From IMG/VR virus record IMGVR_UViG_3300042549_002214, positions 1 through 29,066 of that record: a stretch of 29,066 nucleotides of DNA, one strand, 5' to 3'. Numbering within the stretch: the stretch's first letter is position 1; each line of letters opens with the position of its first letter. Source of the DNA: a virus. Made by a program: the position numbers and the translations under genes. This document shows positions 15,869 to 22,174 of this stretch, one piece after another. The notes under the pieces were generated by a model. It was not told the DNA's origin and searched no databases. It worked only from the letters and a program-made list of their open reading frames with translations.

Positions 15869-16096
15869 ATGAAAGCAAAACACGTAACAGTTCAATTCGA
15901 ATATACTAACTTCGATACTTTGGAAATAATGTTAGATAGGTTAAAGTCCGAGTTAATGGAGGGCAAGGAATTCTTTGAGGATATGCAGATGTCCCCAAAT
16001 GGTCAAAAGTTCTATATACATTTTAAACAGGAATACAAAAGAAAGCGTAATTTTAAAATAGAAGAAAACGTAATTTTAGTAAAATCAAAAATATGA
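15869..16096 (+). CDS. Small early protein, unknown (75 aa)
   Basis: This 75-aa protein begins at the ATG at 15869, 1 nt after the previous stop. A longer frame from 15794 overlaps the upstream gene and is not needed. The layout is strand (KAKHVTVQFEY), helix (LEIMLDRLKSELMEGKEFF), then strands (KFYIHFKQEYKRKR), ending in a basic stretch. This beta-alpha-beta order is compatible with a ferredoxin-like small regulator. No recognised family. Confidence 0.6.
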   Translation: MKAKHVTVQFEYTNFDTLEIMLDRLKSELMEGKEFFEDMQMSPNGQKFYIHFKQEYKRKRNFKIEENVILVKSKI

Positions 16097-16275
16097 AAGC
16101 AGCAGAAGAAGCCCGAAACTTAGTTGAGCATTTTTGTTTTAAGTTAGGAATTAAAGATTACCAAAAGGCAAAATATTGCGCTATTTATTTGTCGCATATG
16201 TTAATTATGGAAACTTTGGACGTGGTTCGAATTAAGCACTGGAAAGAAGTTGTATCGGAAATCGAAAAATTATGA
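16093..16275 (+). CDS. Small helical early protein, member A of a duplicated pair (60 aa)
   Basis: This 60-aa helical protein opens KAAEEARNLVEHF, has QKAKYCAIYLSHMLIM in the middle, and ends WKEVVSEIEKL. The pattern (A-x-x-L-V-x-x-F, A-K-x-C-A, W-x-E-V-x-x-E-I-E-K-L) matches a small family I know from many Bacteroidota phages and prophages. The next gene has the same plan, including the same EIEKL end, so they are probably an old tandem duplication. It overlaps both neighbours by 4 nt. Function unknown. Confidence 0.62.
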   Translation: MKAAEEARNLVEHFCFKLGIKDYQKAKYCAIYLSHMLIMETLDVVRIKHWKEVVSEIEKL

Positions 16276-16502
16276 GCCCAAAAGATACTGCCAACGAATT
16301 AATTGACACTTACAGAGCTATGCTAATGAATGAGGACACTGAATGTGGTAATGAAATACTTTGTACTCTTATAGCTAAAAAAAGCGCGTTAATTTCGATT
16401 AATCAAATTAAGTTTTTTCATGAGAGTTTATTTTTCGTTAATGAGGGCAGCTTGTTTGATGACTATTTAAACAAAGTAAAAGACGAAATAGAAAAGTTAT
16501 GA
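16272..16502 (+). CDS. Small helical early protein, member B of a duplicated pair (76 aa)
   Basis: This 76-aa protein opens SPKDTANELIDTYRAMLM, has an ILCTLIAKKSALISINQI middle and ends YLNKVKDEIEKL. It parallels the preceding 60-aa protein in length of helices and shares its last five residues. It appears to keep the family's TPKxxAxELxxxF start better than member A. ATGA overlaps join it to the genes on both sides, so stoichiometric co-translation with member A is likely. Confidence 0.62.
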   Translation: MSPKDTANELIDTYRAMLMNEDTECGNEILCTLIAKKSALISINQIKFFHESLFFVNEGSLFDDYLNKVKDEIEKL

Positions 16503-16678
16503 AAAAATATAAAGTTTGGTTAGAAGATTCAGTTGAGCCATTAGGTGGTTTTTGGTGGCATTGTTATTTAGATGAAAATGGCTGTTTGCAGGATAACGAA
16601 CTAAAAGACGAAACACCCGACACGTTACAATGGCATTTAGATAATGGATATATAGTTATTGAAGATGAAAGTATTTAA
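16499..16678 (+). CDS. Small acidic Trp-rich protein, unknown (59 aa)
   Basis: This 59-aa frame is read from an ATGA overlap with the preceding gene and was identified from the sequence itself. It opens MKKYKVWLEDSVEPLGGFWWHCY and continues with LDENGCLQDNELKDETPD. There are five Trp or Tyr near the N-terminus and a net acidic charge with many Asp and Glu. Small, strongly acidic, aromatic phage proteins are sometimes DNA mimics or anti-defence proteins; that is a possibility here and nothing more. The last 14 nt overlap the next small gene. Confidence 0.55.
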   Translation: MKKYKVWLEDSVEPLGGFWWHCYLDENGCLQDNELKDETPDTLQWHLDNGYIVIEDESI

Positions 16679-16781
16679 ACTATACAACCCTAAACAAAAG
16701 ATAGACTACCGTAAAATAAAGCGGTGGAAGATTCGAGTTAATATATCAAATAATTATTTTAAGAATTTTGAGTTTGATTAA
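16665..16781 (+). CDS. Small basic protein, last gene of the early cluster (38 aa)
   Basis: This 38-aa frame overlaps the end of the 59-aa gene by 14 nt. It is strongly basic (KQKIDYRKIKRWKIRVN) and ends in NYFKNFEFD. The charge is opposite to that of its upstream neighbour, so they could interact. No family is recognised. The short length lowers confidence, although the ATG position and the lack of other coding content in the interval support it. Confidence 0.4.
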   Translation: MKVFKLYNPKQKIDYRKIKRWKIRVNISNNYFKNFEFD

Positions 16782-16800
16782 AAAATAATTGTTATATTTG
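16768..16800 (+). promoter_or_regulatory. Promoter of the structured RNA
   Basis: The -7 box is TATATTTG (16793-16800). There are two candidate upstream TTG triplets: 16768-16770 (22-nt spacer) and 16774-16776 (16-nt spacer). Unlike the four operator-bearing early promoters it lacks the 16-bp element, so it should be regulated differently. Confidence 0.7.
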
Positions 16801-16805
16801 TAAAC

Positions 16806-16897
16806 GGTTCCATCTGACATTATACGAACCTAAAGAAGTTATTAGCCTTTTAAATGAATGCGAAGTCAGATGCGCAGGATTTTGAAAGGCTTTTTTT
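16806..16897 (+). ncRNA. Candidate structured RNA with kissing loops and terminator
   Basis: GGTTC (16806-16810) pairs with GAACC (16826-16830) around a 15-nt loop that contains CATCTGAC (16811-16818). TGCG (16859-16862) pairs with CGCA (16873-16876) around a 10-nt loop that contains GTCAGATG (16865-16872), the exact complement of CATCTGAC. The second hairpin lies in the loop of a longer stem, AGCCTTTT (16844-16851) with GAAAGGCT (16884-16891), which runs into a T tract. An 8-bp loop-loop (kissing) interaction is therefore possible. It starts just after a host-type promoter and ends at a terminator, as a discrete RNA of about 90 nt or as an attenuating leader for 16919. I see no known riboswitch class. 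The 17-aa frame at 16854 is an alternative reading. Confidence 0.62.
16844..16897 (+). terminator. Terminator hairpin ending the structured RNA
   Basis: An 8-bp stem (16844-16851 / 16884-16891, one T-G pair) is followed by TTTTTTT (16891-16897). The loop is 32 nt and holds an inner hairpin, so the terminator can be modulated by the pairing of that inner loop. Confidence 0.7.
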
Positions 16898-16918
16898 ATT
16901 TACTTAATTTTTTAAGAT

Positions 16919-17095
16919 ATGCAATTTTTAATTAAAACACAAAATGAAGAAGGTGAAATAGAATTTTACAGAACAGGAGCTGGTGAATTAATGGTTTCAA
17001 TTATGAACGGTCATGGAACTAATTATTATACGTTGACTGAAAATGAAGTACAGGCTTTATTTGACTATATAAAATTGACAGATGAACGGATATGA
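16919..17095 (+). CDS. Small protein ahead of the replication gene, unknown (58 aa)
   Basis: This 58-aa protein is read from the ATG at 16919, downstream of the structured RNA and its terminator, and overlaps the replication gene start by 14 nt. The sequence is beta-like at the N-terminus (MQFLIKTQNEEGEIEFYRTG) and helical at the end (ENEVQALFDYIKL). A similar order of an edge strand and terminal helix is common in small phage regulators. Reaching it from the RNA promoter requires read-through of the terminator, so it may be attenuated. No family recognised. Confidence 0.55.
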   Translation: MQFLIKTQNEEGEIEFYRTGAGELMVSIMNGHGTNYYTLTENEVQALFDYIKLTDERI

Positions 17096-17747
17096 ATTAA
17101 GTAGAAAATGGTTCGACTGGAGCTTTGAGAATCCAGAACGAATCAATCCAAACCATACGGCACTTTATTTTTTTATAATAGAACACTGTAATCGTTTAGG
17201 TTGGAAAGAGAAATTTGGACTACCAACAACAATGGCAAAAGAAGCTATTGGAATAAGAAGCTATAACACTTATATAAATACGTTGAATGATTTAGTTGAG
17301 TTTGGGTTTATAAACTTAATTGAAAAAAGCAAAAATCAGTATTCGAGTAACATAGTCGCCCTATCAAATTTTGATAAAGCACTTGATAATGCACTTGATA
17401 AAGCATTGATAAAGCACACGACAAAGCAAGGTGAAAGCATTAGTAGTATAGATAAACAAGAAACAAATAAACAAATAACAATAGAAGAACGTAAAAGCAA
17501 GTTTTACTCTTCGCTTTCTTTATTTGTAGATGAATATCCGAAACAAATGTTACGTGACTTTTTTAATTACTGGAGTGAACACGGAGAAAATGATAAAAAA
17601 CTTAGATTTGAAAAGGAAAAAACATTCGGTATTAAACAAAGGTTGTCAACGTGGCATAGTAGAAACCCAAAACAATATGAAACCGAAGGTATTTCACCTG
17701 AAGAACTAAAAGCAATTAAACTCGGATTCTTAAAACCTAAACAATGA
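17082..17747 (+). CDS. Replication initiator-like protein (lambda O / DnaD-like) with internal iterons (221 aa)
   Basis: This 221-aa protein has a winged-helix-like N-terminus (about residues 1-95): HTALYFFIIEHCNRLGW, GLPTTMAKEAIGI, then TYINTLNDLVEFGFINLIEKS, a recognition helix and wing order seen in phage replication-initiation proteins. A low-complexity linker (about 95-145) follows. The C-terminal domain (FFNYWSEHGENDKKLRFEKEKTFGIKQRLSTW) is a helicase-loader-like domain common beside phage helicases of Bacteroidota. The linker DNA contains five tandem iterons at 17371-17428, the same arrangement as lambda ori inside gene O. An ATPase gene follows with an ATGA overlap. The exact mechanism is inferred. 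Confidence 0.65.
   Translation: MNGYELSRKWFDWSFENPERINPNHTALYFFIIEHCNRLGWKEKFGLPTTMAKEAIGIRSYNTYINTLNDLVEFGFINLIEKSKNQYSSNIVALSNFDKALDNALDKALIKHTTKQGESISSIDKQETNKQITIEERKSKFYSSLSLFVDEYPKQMLRDFFNYWSEHGENDKKLRFEKEKTFGIKQRLSTWHSRNPKQYETEGISPEELKAIKLGFLKPKQ
17371..17428 (+). repeat. Five tandem iterons, candidate replication origin
   Basis: The direct repeats run head to tail: TTGATAAAGCAC (17371), TTGATAATGCAC (17383), TTGATAAAGCA (17395), TTGATAAAGCAC (17406) and a weaker ACGACAAAGCA (17418-17428). Unit lengths are 12, 12, 11, 12 and 11, so the third breaks the reading frame. This implies selection on DNA rather than on the peptide. An A/T-rich stretch (17440-17500) follows, suitable for unwinding. 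Confidence 0.65.
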
Positions 17748-18712
17748 TAACTAAAGAGGGCGACAGCTTACAATATTTACTTGACTATAAAGACGGTAAA
17801 ATAAAAGACGGATTAGCAATAGGTTGCGCATTAGATGAATACCTAAGATTTAAACCTAATCAATTAAACATAATTTTAGGACACGATAACGTCGGTAAAA
17901 CGTATTGGATAAACTGGTATTTCTTAACACTTGCTTTGCAGCATAATTTAAAGTTTTGTATTTGGAGCGGTGAAAATAAGAAAGCAACAATACTTAGGGA
18001 TTTAATTCAAATGTATTACGGAATAAGATTTAAGGATTTAACCTACGACCAAATAAGAATAGGAATGACCGTTCTTGAGCAACAATTTATATTTTTAAAT
18101 AATGCAGAACTTTACAAACCTAAGGAGCTTTTGGATTTCTTTAAAGAATCAGAATGTAACGTAGCATTGATTGACCCATTTACAGGTTTAGATAGGCAAA
18201 TGGATTTTCAAAGCAACTATACTTTTTTAAATAGCTGCAGAACTTATTGTAATAAATACGGAATTACAATTTACATAAACACGCACCCAAACAGCGAAAG
18301 CGGAAGGAGTGGAAACATTTACCAAGAAGGAGAATACAAAGGGCACTTAAAAGCCCCATTAAAAGACCATATTGAAGGCGGTAAGGCGTTTACAAATAGA
18401 TGTGACGATATGTTTGTAATACATCGTTTAGTAAAACATGAATCAATGAAATATGTGACGTGGGTAAATGTTGAAAAGGTAAAAGATACAGATACTGGCG
18501 GAAAACATACTGGATTGAATGACCCTATTTTTTGTGAATACAACTATGGATTAGGATTGAAAATAAACGGAGTTGACCCATTAGAAAAATTCAGACCAAA
18601 AATATCAAATAGTTTTCCTGTTAAACAACTTCCTTTGAATGAGCCTGATATAGTAAACGGAAAAGAATTGATACCTTTCAGCCAAAAAATGAATCAACAA
18701 ACACCTTTTTAA
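17744..18712 (+). CDS. RecA/DnaB-fold ATPase, probable replicative helicase (322 aa)
   Basis: This 322-aa protein has a clear P-loop, GHDNVGKT (46-53), and a Walker B segment, NVALIDPF, with Asp144. It lacks an N-terminal primase or DnaB linker domain. LKFCIWSGENKK after the first strand and ITIYINTHP at about residue 185 match RecA/DnaB-like motor folds, including a sensor-type His. A helicase role in the phage replisome follows from its position directly behind the initiator-like gene (ATGA overlap). The C-terminal 60 residues are a divergent tail. A recombinase/ATPase role is the main alternative. Confidence 0.75.
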   Translation: MITKEGDSLQYLLDYKDGKIKDGLAIGCALDEYLRFKPNQLNIILGHDNVGKTYWINWYFLTLALQHNLKFCIWSGENKKATILRDLIQMYYGIRFKDLTYDQIRIGMTVLEQQFIFLNNAELYKPKELLDFFKESECNVALIDPFTGLDRQMDFQSNYTFLNSCRTYCNKYGITIYINTHPNSESGRSGNIYQEGEYKGHLKAPLKDHIEGGKAFTNRCDDMFVIHRLVKHESMKYVTWVNVEKVKDTDTGGKHTGLNDPIFCEYNYGLGLKINGVDPLEKFRPKISNSFPVKQLPLNEPDIVNGKELIPFSQKMNQQTPF

Positions 18713-18714
18713 TT

Positions 18715-19008
18715 ATGAATGAACTAACTATTATATCAGGCAAAGTAAACTTAGACACTACCTATTTAAAGATTAAAATTAGCCTTGAGGATATTAAAGA
18801 AAAACACGGACAAAGAACCGATTTAATTAATTCAATGGAGCGTAGCTTAGCAGACTTACAACAAGTTAAAATTAGTTACGATGCAATGGAAAAAGAATTA
18901 AGGGCAGCACTACAGCAAAACTTCAGACTTGAAAAGCTATTAATGGAGGAGAAGTTTAAAAACAAAGACTTGCAAGCTCAATTAAATTTTAAAAATATTG
19001 AATTATGA
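18715..19008 (+). CDS. Coiled-coil protein, unknown (97 aa)
   Basis: This 97-aa protein consists almost entirely of heptad-like helix. ISLEDIKEKHGQRTDLINSM and MEKELRAALQQNFRLEKLL carry Leu and Ile at a/d positions and an abundance of charged residues. There are no membrane segments. It starts 3 nt after the helicase gene and ends in an ATGA overlap with the methyltransferase gene. It could be a structural partner of the replication proteins. Function unknown. Confidence 0.6.
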   Translation: MNELTIISGKVNLDTTYLKIKISLEDIKEKHGQRTDLINSMERSLADLQQVKISYDAMEKELRAALQQNFRLEKLLMEEKFKNKDLQAQLNFKNIEL

Positions 19009-19673
19009 AATATAGGATTTTAAATTTATATGCGTGTTTAGGTGGCAACCGTTACAAATGGGATGAGGTAGCCGAAAACTTAGAAATAACAGCCGTTGAA
19101 CTTGACCCCGAAGCAGCACGTTTATATAAAGAGCGATTCCCAAAAGACGAAGTAATAGTAGCAGACGCACACCAATATTTATTAGACCATTATAAGGAGT
19201 TTGATTTTATTTGGAGCAGCCCACCGTGTCCGACACATAGCAAAGCAAGATTTTGGGGGAGTAAAGGCGGGCAATGCGATGTTGTTTACCCTGAAATGGG
19301 GTTGTATCAGGAAATAATATTTTTACAAAACTTTTTTAACGGCAAGTATTGTGTTGAAAATGTAAATGGGTATTATGAACCATTAATACCGGCTCAAAAA
19401 AGAGGAAGACATTTGTATTGGAGCAACTTTACATTGCCAAATATAATAAGTAAAAGGTTTGATGTGGCTATTAAAAGAGGAAAAAATGAATTAAAAAATC
19501 TCTGTGAATTTCATGAATACGATTTTTCACAATATAAAGGTGAACAGCCAAAGGTTAAAATGGCACGTAACTTGGTAGACTTCGAAGCAGGTAAAACAAT
19601 ACTTGAAACAGCGTTAAACATTTACAGAAAGACGAATATAAACCAAACTTCAATCTTTGATTATGAGGTGTAA
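19005..19673 (+). CDS. Compact cytosine-5 DNA methyltransferase (222 aa)
   Basis: The core motifs of C5 methyltransferases are present: motif I as LNLYACLGGNR (6-16), motif IV as SSPPCPTHS with catalytic Cys75 in PCP, motif VI as CVENV (116-120, Glu118), and motif VIII as QKRGRHLYW (131-139). At 222 aa it is shorter than most family members (usually over 300), and there is little room for a large target-recognition domain between motifs VIII and X. It should transfer a methyl group to cytosine in phage or host DNA. No partner nuclease gene is next to it, so it probably protects the phage from host restriction. Its target site cannot be read. Confidence 0.75.
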   Translation: MKYRILNLYACLGGNRYKWDEVAENLEITAVELDPEAARLYKERFPKDEVIVADAHQYLLDHYKEFDFIWSSPPCPTHSKARFWGSKGGQCDVVYPEMGLYQEIIFLQNFFNGKYCVENVNGYYEPLIPAQKRGRHLYWSNFTLPNIISKRFDVAIKRGKNELKNLCEFHEYDFSQYKGEQPKVKMARNLVDFEAGKTILETALNIYRKTNINQTSIFDYEV

Positions 19674-20184
19674 AAACTGCAAAGAGAAATTTGAGCCGAA
19701 AACATTTCTCCAAAAATATTGCTTAAAAGAACAATGTTTACGTGTTTTTGTAGCTGATGTAAAACAGAAAACTTGGCAAAAAACAAGAGCCAAAGCGAAG
19801 CTGGATTTAATGACTTTGAGTGACTACCTTAAATTAACTCAACAAGTGTTTAATAAATACATTCGACTCCGAGACAAAGACGAACTATGTATATCATGCC
19901 AAAATCCACCAAAAAAACAAAACGCTGGGCACTATTTTTCAAGTGGTGGTCATTCAAATGTAAGGTTTGATGAGGATAATGTACACCTACAATGTGAACA
20001 CTGCAATACTTTTTTGAGTGGCAATCTTTTGAACTACCAAATAGAAATAGAAAAACGAATCGGAGCTGAAAAACTAATCGAATTACAGGCAAAAGCACAC
20101 GTTGTTAAAAAATGGAGTATTGATGAGTTAAAACAATTAATGATTATTTATAAAAATAAAATAAAAGAAATAGACCTATATTAA
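19663..20184 (+). CDS. ninG: NinG / Rap-like recombination protein (173 aa)
   Basis: This 173-aa protein has an N-terminal zinc motif (MRCKNCKEKFEPK..YC..C). A C-terminal HNH-like segment contains CISCQNPPKK, NAGHYFSSGGHSNVRFDEDN, then LQCEHCN and NLLNYQIEIEKRIG. This Cys/His order is that of lambda NinG (Rap), which binds branched DNA and aids RecF- and RecBCD-pathway exchange. I chose the ATG at 19663 over the TTG at 19657 because it is a normal start and still overlaps the methyltransferase stop. The neighbouring ERF and exonuclease genes make a recombination role fitting. Confidence 0.78.
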   Translation: MRCKNCKEKFEPKTFLQKYCLKEQCLRVFVADVKQKTWQKTRAKAKLDLMTLSDYLKLTQQVFNKYIRLRDKDELCISCQNPPKKQNAGHYFSSGGHSNVRFDEDNVHLQCEHCNTFLSGNLLNYQIEIEKRIGAEKLIELQAKAHVVKKWSIDELKQLMIIYKNKIKEIDLY

Positions 20185-20213
20185 AAAGAATAGTTAATTT
20201 TGAGAAACAATTA
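20177..20213 (+). promoter_or_regulatory. Early promoter 2 with 16-bp operator
   Basis: TATATTAAAAAGAATA (20177-20192) stands two bases before the -7 box TAATTTTG (20195-20202). It is followed by AAACAATTAAA in the leader. A clear upstream TTG is missing, so this promoter may be weaker. Confidence 0.6.
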
Positions 20214-20224
20214 AAACTAAAATT

Positions 20225-20587
20225 ATGTCAGTTACAAACTTTGAAGAACACACGCACGAATTAACAAGCGAAGAAATGGAGATTTTACCTATTGTAGTTC
20301 ACGGATTCCGAAACTATAAAAAGGATTCACCGATAAAAGCTGAATTAATAGTAACTCGATTAAATGAATATTTAGTAGGCAGGGGTTTTAAAACACGAAT
20401 GACACAACCCAGACTTCGTAAAATGGTAAACTATATTCGTACAAACGGCATTATTCCGTTAATAGCTACGTCACACGGTTATTTTACAAGTGATTGCAAA
20501 GAAACTATCCAAGAGCAAATTAAAAGTCTTCAGGAACGCGCTAATTCAATTCAAAGGTGCGCAAATGGATTAAAGAAATTCTTATAA
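20225..20587 (+). CDS. Winged-helix-like early protein (120 aa)
   Basis: This 120-aa protein opens with an acidic stretch (EEHTHELTSEEMEILPIVV), then basic and hydrophobic helices (RNYKKDSPIKAELIVTRLNEYLV). A typical recognition segment follows (MTQPRLRKMVNYIRTNGIIPLIATSHGYF), in which a helix precedes a beta wing. The C-terminal 30 residues form a helix (IQEQIKSLQERANSIQRCANG). I know this pattern from a Bacteroidota phage family of small wHTH proteins. It has its own operator-bearing promoter (20177) and lies between NinG and ERF, so a replication/recombination-linked DNA-binding role is likely. Confidence 0.62.
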   Translation: MSVTNFEEHTHELTSEEMEILPIVVHGFRNYKKDSPIKAELIVTRLNEYLVGRGFKTRMTQPRLRKMVNYIRTNGIIPLIATSHGYFTSDCKETIQEQIKSLQERANSIQRCANGLKKFL

Positions 20588-20604
20588 ATATTTTTTGTTA
20601 TTCA

Positions 20605-20649
20605 TTGTTATATTAAAAAGAATAGTTATCTTTGTCAAAACAATTAAAT
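20605..20649 (+). promoter_or_regulatory. Early promoter 3 with 16-bp operator
   Basis: TTG (20605-20607), a 19-nt spacer and the -7 box TATCTTTG (20627-20634). TATATTAAAAAGAATA (20609-20624) ends two bases before the -7 box. The leader contains AAACAATTAAA. It feeds the recombination genes from 20658. Confidence 0.78.
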
Positions 20650-20657
20650 TTTACATT

Positions 20658-21224
20658 ATGAAACATTTATTTAAAGCATTGGCAGACTTTCAACAGGAAG
20701 TGCCAGTAATTCACAAAGGAACGCAAGGTTACGGATATTCGTATGCAGACCTTCCGAAAATCTTTGAAGTAATAAATCCATTGCTACAAAAAAACGGATT
20801 AGGATTTACTCAGTTAATTAACGGTCAACAAATAGTTACCGTATTATTTCACTTTGAAAGTGGAGAAAGTATTGAAAGTAAAACAGATATTCCGCAAGGC
20901 GTACAATTAAAAGGAATGAATGACTTTCAAGTATTAGGTTCTGCAATAACTTATTTAAGGCGTTACGCTTTGAGTTCTATTTTAGGAATCGTAACCGACA
21001 AAGACACGGACGCTGGAGGAGAACAAGTAAAAACCGTAAAGACGGAACCTAAGAAATTTACTGAAAGATTAGAAGAAGAAAAAAGCAAACAAAAAACTAA
21101 AATCGAGGGTGAACGCTTTTTAAAAGCTATTGAAGCAATCAGAAACGGTGAATTTACAGCTGAAGAACTACAAGCGAAGTTTGAATTAAACGAAGTACAA
21201 CAAAAAGCATTGTTACTAATATGA
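20658..21224 (+). CDS. erf: ERF-family single-strand annealing protein (188 aa)
   Basis: This 188-aa protein is read from the ATG at 20658. A longer frame from 20595 would include the promoter and add a spurious apolar leader. It has the ERF signature: KALADFQQEVPVI, YGYSYADLPKIFE (26-38), INPLLQKNGL (39-48), and GSAITYLRRYALSSILGI (94-111). A short Lys/Glu-rich linker and C-terminal helix follow. ERF proteins anneal complementary strands at phage DNA ends. The next gene, a processive exonuclease, overlaps the stop by 4 nt and completes a two-part recombination module. Confidence 0.88.
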   Translation: MKHLFKALADFQQEVPVIHKGTQGYGYSYADLPKIFEVINPLLQKNGLGFTQLINGQQIVTVLFHFESGESIESKTDIPQGVQLKGMNDFQVLGSAITYLRRYALSSILGIVTDKDTDAGGEQVKTVKTEPKKFTERLEEEKSKQKTKIEGERFLKAIEAIRNGEFTAEELQAKFELNEVQQKALLLI

Positions 21225-21892
21225 AAATACGAGCATCACAATTAGGCAAAATAATGACTTCCTCAAAAACAAAAGGGGAAGTTTTATCAAAGACTTGTAA
21301 AAGTTACATTCAGGAACTTGCAATTGAAAACACGTACGGAATCCGAAAAGAGTTTTGGAGTCGATATACTGACAAAGGCAACGAATGCGAAGAAGAAGCT
21401 ATCGAACTTGTTAACGATGTTTTGAATTTAGAATTTATCTTTAAAAATGAAGAGAATTTTAATAACGATTGGATAACGGGAACGCCAGACGTAAACACGA
21501 AAGAAATTCTTTTGGACGTAAAAACAAGCTGGGACGCTACAACTTTTCCTTTCTTTGAAACTGAAATACCAAACAAAGATTATTACTACCAATTACAAGG
21601 GTATATGTGGCTAACTGGAAAGACGGAATCACTTTTATGTTATTGCCTTGTAAATACACCATTTCAGATAGTTGAGGACGAAGTTAGGCGTGAACATTGG
21701 AAACAAGGTTTGATTGATGAAAATTTAGATGTAAGGGACTTTGTACAAAAGAAGCATAACTACGACCACATACCAAAAGAAAAGCGTGTCAAGGTCTTTA
21801 AAATAGCAAAAGACGAAGAAACAATTGAAAAGATTAAACAGCGCATTGAAGAATGTAGAGAATATTACAACGATTTATTAAATAACCTTTAA
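21221..21892 (+). CDS. YqaJ / lambda-type exonuclease, PD-(D/E)xK (223 aa)
   Basis: This 223-aa protein has the nuclease motifs of the YqaJ/lambda Exo family: a starting helix with KIRASQLGKIM, Glu near residue 57 (CEEEAIELV), GTPD (87-90), LLDVKTSW with Asp99 and Lys101, and YYYQLQGYMW (121-130). A C-terminal helical tail of about 50 residues completes it. It is expected to resect double-stranded ends 5' to 3', giving the single strands that the ERF protein anneals. It begins at 21221 with an ATGA overlap from ERF. The pair probably serves replication or end repair, since no integrase is present. Confidence 0.85.
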   Translation: MKIRASQLGKIMTSSKTKGEVLSKTCKSYIQELAIENTYGIRKEFWSRYTDKGNECEEEAIELVNDVLNLEFIFKNEENFNNDWITGTPDVNTKEILLDVKTSWDATTFPFFETEIPNKDYYYQLQGYMWLTGKTESLLCYCLVNTPFQIVEDEVRREHWKQGLIDENLDVRDFVQKKHNYDHIPKEKRVKVFKIAKDEETIEKIKQRIEECREYYNDLLNNL

Positions 21893-21904
21893 ACTAAAAT
21901 AAAA

Positions 21905-22096
21905 ATGAAAACAGAACAATTAAAAATTATGGCTAAGTATTACAATACGACACGCCCAGACCAAATCGTGCAAATTAAAGATATGAAAAGAAACATGATG
22001 TGGTACGAAACACTAAGACAAGATGACAAAAACACGATGACAGAATTCTGCTGCAGTCAAGAAAGATTCGTTCGTTTATATGCTGAGAAAAGATGA
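21905..22096 (+). CDS. Small protein after the exonuclease, unknown (63 aa)
   Basis: This 63-aa basic protein opens MKTEQLKIMAKYYNTTRPDQ and has a KDMKRNMMWYETLRQDD middle and a CCSQERFVRLY end. It is probably helical. The leader is A-rich (ACTAAAATAAAAATG), as for many Bacteroidota genes. It is followed by an ATGA overlap with the next short frame. No family is recognised and no catalytic motif is seen. Confidence 0.5.
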   Translation: MKTEQLKIMAKYYNTTRPDQIVQIKDMKRNMMWYETLRQDDKNTMTEFCCSQERFVRLYAEKR

Positions 22097-22173
22097 GTAA
22101 AACAAGTACAAAGAGTAAAATTGAAGTCTTAAAGATATGGCTTCAAAGTATTAAACCAATAAAATATATTTAA
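22093..22173 (+). CDS. Very small basic protein, tentative (26 aa)
   Basis: The 26-aa frame SKTSTKSKIEVLKIWLQSI.. is read from an ATGA overlap (22093). It is basic and amphipathic, and ends only 1 nt before the next gene's ATG. The overlap pattern supports translation; the short length keeps confidence low. It may instead be a leader or spacer. Confidence 0.35.
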   Translation: MSKTSTKSKIEVLKIWLQSIKPIKYI

Positions 22174-22174
22174 A

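Noticed and set aside
20595-20657. Upstream extension of the ERF frame
   Set aside because: It would translate the promoter and its operator; the ATG at 20658 opens the ERF domain directly after the leader.
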